Assembly (NCBI GenBank): GCA_001602885.1
Contig: LUZH01000316.1
Coordinates: 1 to 12,032, forward strand
Source: Bacteroidales bacterium Bact_16
GTDB lineage: Bacteria; Bacteroidota; Bacteroidia; Bacteroidales; UBA932
DNA: 12,032 bases
Direction: 5' to 3'
Below the pieces are notes generated by a model. It worked only from the letters and a program-made list of their open reading frames with translations, ran no database searches and had not been told where the DNA came from. Positions within the stretch are counted from its first letter, which is position 1; every line of letters begins with the position of its first letter. The position numbers and the translations under genes were made by a program. This document shows positions 8,200-12,032 of this stretch, piece by piece.

Positions 8200-9491
8200 G
8201 GATTCACAGGTTTGTCCGCGCTGCCGCCACCGCCGATGTCCCACGCGTCGCCGTCGATCTGGACCAGGCCCACATAGGCCGGCGTCTCGGTGACGGTCTC
8301 GCCGCCGTGGGCGTTGGGACCGGTCATCACCTCATCCCAGCCGGCCACGGAAAGGTATACGGCCACATAGGCGTTCGTCACGTCCAGCGTATAGACATAG
8401 TGATGCATCGGCAGGAGGTTCTGCGCCAGCGGGACCCGCACCTTGACGGGGTTCTCCGGGTCCGCGCCCAGCCGGACTTCGATGATCGGCCGCTTGCCGG
8501 CCATCAGCGCATTGGAATAGTCCCGGGCCTGAAGGAAAAATGGCGTACTGGAAGTCCAGTCGGTCGCGTCTTTCTCCAACAGGATATTCTTGCCCACGGG
8601 GTCCGAGATGTCCGGGAGGCCGGCGCCGTCGGTCAGCACCACGGCGTGGTCCGGGTCGGTGTCCACGTAGAAATGCTGCACGATGGAAGGATCGGCGGGA
8701 TCCGCGGGCCGCGAGAAGCCCTGGACGTTGTCGCCGATCTCATGCAGATAGAAGCGGTCGGAGACGATCCGGTCCGTGACGCGCACGTCACAGAGGTGCG
8801 TCTGGGGAATCAGGTCGGTGGAGCACTGGATCTTGACGGTGACCTTGGCGCGCCGGTCCGCGAGCGTCGCGGAAAGGTCCGACTCGCGGGAAGTATACAC
8901 GTATTTCCCGCCGAACCACACGCCGGTGAAAGCGCCGTCCACAGGGTCGCTGACATAGACCTCCGTATCGAGCGTCCAGTTCAGCCAGACCGCATGGCCG
9001 CCGTCCTGCCAGACGAGGCGGCCCGGCGTGGCGTCGGCGACGAAGCCCACGGCGGGCGCGACGGCCACCAGCGACACGTTCCCGGACCAGCTGCTGCCGC
9101 CGTTGTTCCAGCGCAGGCCGTACTGGCTGCCGTGGTCGGCGGACGCGGCGGACGCCGGGTCGCCGGCGGCGTCCAGCGGCGTGCCGGCGTCATCCACCCG
9201 GCAGGGCCGCAGCCAGGTATAGGTCACGGGGTTGGCCGGGTCGGTATAATCGTCGATATGCGAAAACGTCTCCGTGCAATAGGTGCCGCTCCGGCCGGTG
9301 TACTGCCGGGTGGAGGGCGAGAACATCGCCACGCGGAAAGTCTCCACGCCGGCCGGCAGGGCCTTGGTGTCTGCGGAGAGCATCACGGGATCCCCTGTGC
9401 CTTCGTCCGGCCGCGGCAGCCGCGTACAGGAAGCCAGCGCACCCGCAAGCAGCAGGAGCGACAGGAACGGATATGCGATGGTTCTTTTCAT
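8196..9491 (-). CDS. Fimbrillin-like lipoprotein, third gene of operon (431 aa)
   Basis: The start is placed at 9491 (MKRTIAYPFLSLLLLAG), giving a clean signal peptide and lipobox GALASC with Cys22. A longer frame from 9569 would overlap the upstream gene and bury the signal. ADTKA at residues 40-44 sits where fimbrillins are trimmed. The body is rich in predicted beta-strands, with SLVAVAPAVGF resembling the core fimbrillin strand (SFYAYAP-like). HHYVYTLDVTNAYVAVYLSVAGWDE near the C-terminus is split here by family logic into a strand, a turn and a strand ending in the Trp typical of Mfa/FimA-fold proteins. A Gly-rich tail (GGGGS) follows, ending in KPVNP. It starts 4 nt after the preceding stop and overlaps the next start by 4 nt (ATGA), implying translational coupling. 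It could be an accessory pilin linking stalk and tip, or an anchor-type subunit, but no FimB/Mfa2-specific signature was recognised. Confidence 0.85.
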   Translation of the reverse strand: MKRTIAYPFLSLLLLAGALASCTRLPRPDEGTGDPVMLSADTKALPAGVETFRVAMFSPSTRQYTGRSGTYCTETFSHIDDYTDPANPVTYTWLRPCRVDDAGTPLDAAGDPASAASADHGSQYGLRWNNGGSSWSGNVSLVAVAPAVGFVADATPGRLVWQDGGHAVWLNWTLDTEVYVSDPVDGAFTGVWFGGKYVYTSRESDLSATLADRRAKVTVKIQCSTDLIPQTHLCDVRVTDRIVSDRFYLHEIGDNVQGFSRPADPADPSIVQHFYVDTDPDHAVVLTDGAGLPDISDPVGKNILLEKDATDWTSSTPFFLQARDYSNALMAGKRPIIEVRLGADPENPVKVRVPLAQNLLPMHHYVYTLDVTNAYVAVYLSVAGWDEVMTGPNAHGGETVTETPAYVGLVQIDGDAWDIGGGGSADKPVNP

Positions 9492-9495
9492 AATG

Positions 9496-10524
9496 TCAGA
9501 TGACTCCGTGATAAGGCAGGTCTTCGGGATCGCCCCACGGCTGGATGTCGAAGCCGTCGAGACGGACATAGTTGTCCAGCAGGAAGTGGAAGGTGTATTT
9601 GTAGCCGGCCCGGAAGCCCGGCACGTCCGGATCGCCGGGATCGGCCTTGGCGTGCAGCACCTGGCTGGCCTTCAGCTTGAAGGGCGGGAGCGTGAATCCG
9701 CCGGAGACGAACGTGAACACCAGTTCGTCGTCGGCCGTCACCTCCGTGGGCACCAGGCAGATGCTGAACGAGCCGCCGGCGGGGCCGACCGAGCACCAGT
9801 TCAGGCCGGAAGTCAGCACCTCCGCGGGCTGCAGGTCATAGAGTTCTCCCGTGATGGCGTTGAACTTGCCGCCGGTGTAGAGGACGGCCCCGCCGGACGG
9901 GTCCGTGTCCCGGATGGAGGAGAGGTCCACGCGCATCGTCGTGTTGTCCGGGGTGTCGAGGGTGAAGTCGAACGCCAGGCAGGCCATCACGCGCCGGAAA
10001 TGGAAGGTCGCGGAGAGCTCGCTGTTGCTGGCGGGATCCAGGCCCCGGTTGCCGTTGGCCGTATTCTGCTCCGCATACATCAGGTCCGTCTGGCGGCTGA
10101 ACGGGATGGCCTCCGGGCCGGACGCATAGGCGGCCAGCGTCCAGGGAGCGTAGGCATAGAGGTCGGCGTGGGCGTTGTCGTTCCGCCCCACCAGGATGAA
10201 CTTCGCCGAACCCGTGCTGAACAGGTCGCCGGTAGCATAGGAAGCCACGTTCTTGTAGTACCACTTCGCACCGGACAGGTAGGCCTGCGCGTTCCAGAGG
10301 CTGGGCCGGAACTGGGCGAACGCCGTGGGCGCATCCGTGTCTTCATGGATGCAGGTGAAGATGCCGTAGGTGTCGTTCGAGGCGAAATTGACGAGGCCCT
10401 TGGTCGCGGCCGGCGTGCCCTCGATGGCGGCGTGGATGTCCACGACGCCCTGCCCGGGCCCGGAAGGGACCTTGGCGCAGGCGGCGAGCAGGAGCAGCGT
10501 GACGAAAACGAAATTCTTTCTCAT
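9496..10524 (-). CDS. Fimbrillin (Mfa/FimA-like) lipoprotein, second gene of operon (342 aa)
   Basis: The signal peptide MRKNFVFVTLLLLAAC gives lipidated Cys16 followed by AKVPSG. A strand-like VVDIHAAIEG leads to AATKG at residues 39-43, a plausible site for trypsin-like removal of the N-terminal strand before polymerisation. The fold markers of the fimbrillin clan are visible: a middle segment ADLYAYAPW (the FYAYAP-like strand), a central ATFHFRRVMACLAFDF strand (the usual FxHxLA-type element), and a C-terminal GYKYTFHFLLD strand followed by DGFDIQPWGD. Length is normal for a pilin subunit. It starts 3 nt after the preceding stop, and the next gene starts 4 nt after its own stop. It is probably a structural or accessory pilin of a type V pilus exported to the outer-membrane surface. 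Which of the three small subunits is the major stalk protein cannot be decided from sequence alone. Confidence 0.87.
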   Translation of the reverse strand: MRKNFVFVTLLLLAACAKVPSGPGQGVVDIHAAIEGTPAATKGLVNFASNDTYGIFTCIHEDTDAPTAFAQFRPSLWNAQAYLSGAKWYYKNVASYATGDLFSTGSAKFILVGRNDNAHADLYAYAPWTLAAYASGPEAIPFSRQTDLMYAEQNTANGNRGLDPASNSELSATFHFRRVMACLAFDFTLDTPDNTTMRVDLSSIRDTDPSGGAVLYTGGKFNAITGELYDLQPAEVLTSGLNWCSVGPAGGSFSICLVPTEVTADDELVFTFVSGGFTLPPFKLKASQVLHAKADPGDPDVPGFRAGYKYTFHFLLDNYVRLDGFDIQPWGDPEDLPYHGVI

Positions 10525-10527
10525 ACG

Positions 10528-11763
10528 TCAAGAACCGGTATGGGGCAGGAGTTGTTCGGGCGTGTGCTCGTTGCCGGCATCCTCCCAGTCGTAGATCTGC
10601 GCCACGACGCCGCTGACCTGGTGGGCCGGGACGTTCAGCGTGAGCAGGTAGCGCACCTGCCGGCCCGCCGGCCAGGCGCCCATCGACGCCGTCTTCAGCG
10701 GCACGGTGGCGACTTCCGCGGCGAGCGGGACGCCGTGCTGCTCGCAGATCGCGTAGCTGACCTGCAGCACGACCTCGTCGGTGAGGACCTGCGGAAGCAG
10801 GTAGAGGATGCCCGCGTCCGTGCAGACGGGGAGGTGGTTGTCATTGGCCGCGTTCTGGGCCGGCACCTCGGCGCCGACGCCCGAGATCAGGTCTCCGCCC
10901 GTCTCGCTGAGCCGGTAAGAGACCAGGGGGAGCGGCGCCTCCGTGAAGGGGTCGTCCGCCGACAGCTCCGTGGTCCAGCGGCAATCCAGGGCGTGCGGAG
11001 CCGTTTCCGTGAAATAGAGGTATGCCGATCCCACGACCGGCCGGAGCTCGATGTCCGTCACGCAGATGAACTCCGGATGGCGGAGTTCGCCGGAATAGTT
11101 GAAGGCGAATTTCACCTGCGTCAGCCGGTGCCGGCTGAAATCCAGCGGGACCCGGCCGCCGTCGTCGTCCCGGCTCCGGTCGAGCAGCGGCGGCGCGACG
11201 AGCAGGTCCACCTGGTCGGCGGCGGAAGCCGCGGGCGTGTAGCGCAGGAGCGGCGACCCGGCCAGGTAGCCGGGCAGGCGCGAGCGCACCGCGTCGTCCG
11301 CGACAGGCGCCGTCATGGCGATGTCGCGCGCATCCGGCTCGGGGGCCGGGAACATGGCCGCGTCGGAGCGGTAAGGCGCGTAGCAAAAATAGGACAGGGT
11401 GCCGTCCAAGGGATAATAGACGGGGTTCGCGGTGGTGGCGCCGGTCGTGGCGGCGTGCGCGGCAACCCCGCGCCAGCCGCCCGTGAACGCGTCGTGGTCC
11501 GGGTCATCCGTGATGTAACCGAAGCGGTGGTTCTCGAAGTACTTGGCGGAGGCATCACCAAAAGTCTCCCCTTTGGGACTCCACCAGGCGCTGACACTGA
11601 AGTCCCGCTTCGCAAGCTCCGCAAGCGTCGTGAGCGGTGTCTGCCCCTTCGTGGAGCCGTCGCTTACACCGAATTCAATCGGGGGCGCGAAGGAAACGGA
11701 ATAGTTATCCTTCGCACAGGCCACCAGGATCAGTGCTAACATTATATGGGTCCATTTCTTCAT
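10528..11763 (-). CDS. Fimbrillin (Mfa-like) lipoprotein, first gene of operon (411 aa)
   Basis: First gene of the six-gene unit, 20 nt downstream of a Bacteroides-type -7 element. The signal peptide MKKWTHIMLALILVAC places the lipidated residue at Cys16, followed by AKD, which resembles a surface-export signal. GSTKG at residues 36-40 is the putative protease trimming site. The stretch VYYPLDGTLSYFCYAPY ending at residue 131 is the most recognisable Mfa-like signature (the family form is a Trp-Pro or Tyr-Pro followed by an aromatic strand ending AYAP). Later elements are LTQVKFAFNYSG, a strand equivalent to the central fimbrillin strand, and VRYLLTLNVP with IYDWEDAG at the C-terminus, the usual closing strand and Trp. 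Being promoter-proximal, it could be the most abundant product and so the stalk pilin, but that is inference. No other obvious function is suggested by the sequence. Confidence 0.88.
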   Translation of the reverse strand: MKKWTHIMLALILVACAKDNYSVSFAPPIEFGVSDGSTKGQTPLTTLAELAKRDFSVSAWWSPKGETFGDASAKYFENHRFGYITDDPDHDAFTGGWRGVAAHAATTGATTANPVYYPLDGTLSYFCYAPYRSDAAMFPAPEPDARDIAMTAPVADDAVRSRLPGYLAGSPLLRYTPAASAADQVDLLVAPPLLDRSRDDDGGRVPLDFSRHRLTQVKFAFNYSGELRHPEFICVTDIELRPVVGSAYLYFTETAPHALDCRWTTELSADDPFTEAPLPLVSYRLSETGGDLISGVGAEVPAQNAANDNHLPVCTDAGILYLLPQVLTDEVVLQVSYAICEQHGVPLAAEVATVPLKTASMGAWPAGRQVRYLLTLNVPAHQVSGVVAQIYDWEDAGNEHTPEQLLPHTGS

Positions 11764-11815
11764 CGCAAAGGCGACTTTGTGCTAAATATAGAAAAAGTCC
11801 CCTTATAATCAAAAA
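11764..11815 (-). promoter_or_regulatory. Bacteroides-type promoter for the six-gene lipoprotein operon
   Basis: Reading the minus strand, TTTG at 11813-11810 is followed after 19 nt by TATATTTA at 11790-11783. This matches the Bacteroides -33 (TTTG) and -7 (TAnnTTTG) elements with only the last base of the -7 box off, and the spacing is in the normal range. The expected start of transcription is near 11775, leaving a leader of only about 12 nt before the ATG at 11763. The -33 element lies in the T-tract of the citrate synthase terminator. No Shine-Dalgarno sequence is visible, as usual in this phylum. Confidence 0.6.
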
Positions 11816-11840
11816 GATACCCGGCCGCAAAGCCGGGTAT
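11811..11840 (-). terminator. Rho-independent terminator of citrate synthase gene
   Basis: A perfect 9-bp inverted repeat (ATACCCGGC at 11817-11825 and GCCGGGTAT at 11832-11840) encloses a 6-nt loop. On the minus strand it is followed by C then five T (11815-11811), the form of an intrinsic terminator. It begins 42 nt after the citrate synthase stop. On the plus strand no T-tract follows, so it is directional. Confidence 0.85.
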
Positions 11841-11882
11841 GACATATTAACGAAATAAAATGGCGGAAATAAATGACTGACC

Positions 11883-12032
11883 CTAGCGGTCGGCCATCTG
11901 TACGTATTCTTTCTCGTCGGTGACGCAACGGTAGGCGGGGCGGATGATGCGGCGGCCTTCGAAGTTGAGTTCTTCGTTGCGGTGCGCGCACCAGCCCACG
12001 ATACGCGCCATCGCGAACAGCGGCGTGTAGAT
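11883..12032 (-). CDS. gltA: Citrate synthase, C-terminal 49 residues (5' end outside window)
   Basis: Citrate synthase condenses oxaloacetate and acetyl-CoA to citrate in the cytoplasm. Only the last 49 codons and the TAG (11885-11883) are present. IYTPLFAMARIVGWCAHRNE matches the family's final helix, in which LFA.AR..GW.AH..E is conserved and the Arg contributes to the active site. RRIIRPAYR corresponds to the terminal I-[YI]-RP motif found across bacterial citrate synthases. A short tail (TDEKEYVQMADR) extends past it, as I recall for Bacteroidota enzymes. A strong terminator follows, so the gene is probably not cotranscribed with the lipoprotein operon on the same strand. With so little sequence, a close relative such as methylcitrate synthase cannot be excluded. 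Confidence 0.88.
   Translation of the reverse strand: MYTPLFAMARIVGWCAHRNEELNFEGRRIIRPAYRCVTDEKEYVQMADR

Noticed and set aside
8200..8244. N-terminally extended start at 8244 for the 796-aa lipoprotein
   Set aside because: It adds 15 mostly polar and charged residues before the signal peptide. The ATG at 8199 forms an ATGA overlap with the upstream stop and fits the operon.
9492..9569. N-terminally extended start at 9569 for the 431-aa lipoprotein
   Set aside because: It would overlap the upstream gene by over 70 nt and put 26 non-signal residues before a perfect lipoprotein signal peptide that starts at 9491.
1781..11739. Long open frames on the plus strand opposite the lipoprotein genes (1781-3538, 3231-5891, 6457-8277, 9283-11739; up to 886 codons)
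   Set aside because: They are antisense shadows of high-GC coding sequence: the products are Arg/Val/Gly/Ala-rich without domain motifs, two cross gene boundaries, and the frames opposite the paralogs resemble one another only because the sense genes do. The minus-strand genes have signal peptides, motifs and operon spacing.
11817..11840. Inverted repeat upstream of the pilus operon as the edge of an invertible (phase-variable) promoter
   Set aside because: The two arms are 6 nt apart and enclose no promoter; the T-tract on the minus strand makes it an ordinary terminator. No second matching repeat was seen on the far side of the promoter.
11764..11882. Small gene, riboswitch or sRNA in the intergenic region
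   Set aside because: The 119 nt are accounted for by the citrate synthase 3' region, its terminator and the operon promoter. No open frame or further structure was found.

Overview
The window looks like chromosome of a high-GC member of the Bacteroidales. Three things point there. The flanking housekeeping proteins (TrpF, TrpA and the citrate synthase C-terminus) have Bacteroidota-style sequence. The one clear promoter fits the Bacteroides-type -33/-7 pattern. The centre is filled with fimbrillin-like lipoproteins of a kind found almost only in this order. Gene starts lack obvious Shine-Dalgarno sequences, also as expected. No genus can be assigned from the sequence alone.

Layout. (1) Positions 1-1022, plus strand: the end of a tryptophan operon, with the C-terminal part of trpF followed closely by complete trpA. 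(2) Positions 1031-11763, minus strand: six consecutive lipoprotein genes separated by 1-7 nt or overlapping by 4 nt, evidently one transcription unit of about 10.7 kb. In transcription order these are three fimbrillin (Mfa/FimA-like) lipoproteins of 411, 342 and 431 aa, then three large paralogous lipoproteins of 796, 803 and 785 aa. The large ones have a DUF4906-like N-terminal half and a FISUMP-like C-terminal domain, the pattern of pilus-tip or surface adhesins. (3) Positions 11764-11882: a compact intergenic region holding the citrate synthase terminator and the promoter of the lipoprotein operon, which overlap. (4) Positions 11883-12032, minus strand: the C-terminus of citrate synthase.

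How it works together (inference). The six-gene unit probably encodes a type V (fimbrillin-type) pilus or related surface adhesin complex. Every product has a lipobox Cys followed 21-37 residues later by a Thr-Lys-(Ala/Gly/Val) motif, at the place where a trypsin-like protease trims fimbrillins so they can polymerise by strand exchange. The last three genes are a tandem triplication. The middle-encoded copies are mosaic relative to each other, and their extreme C-termini carry short divergent windows framed by conserved sequence, suggesting diversification of a ligand-binding surface. No reverse transcriptase, recombinase, regulator, RNA gene, CRISPR array or insertion sequence was seen. Apart from the 119-nt intergenic region, no gap between genes exceeds 8 nt.
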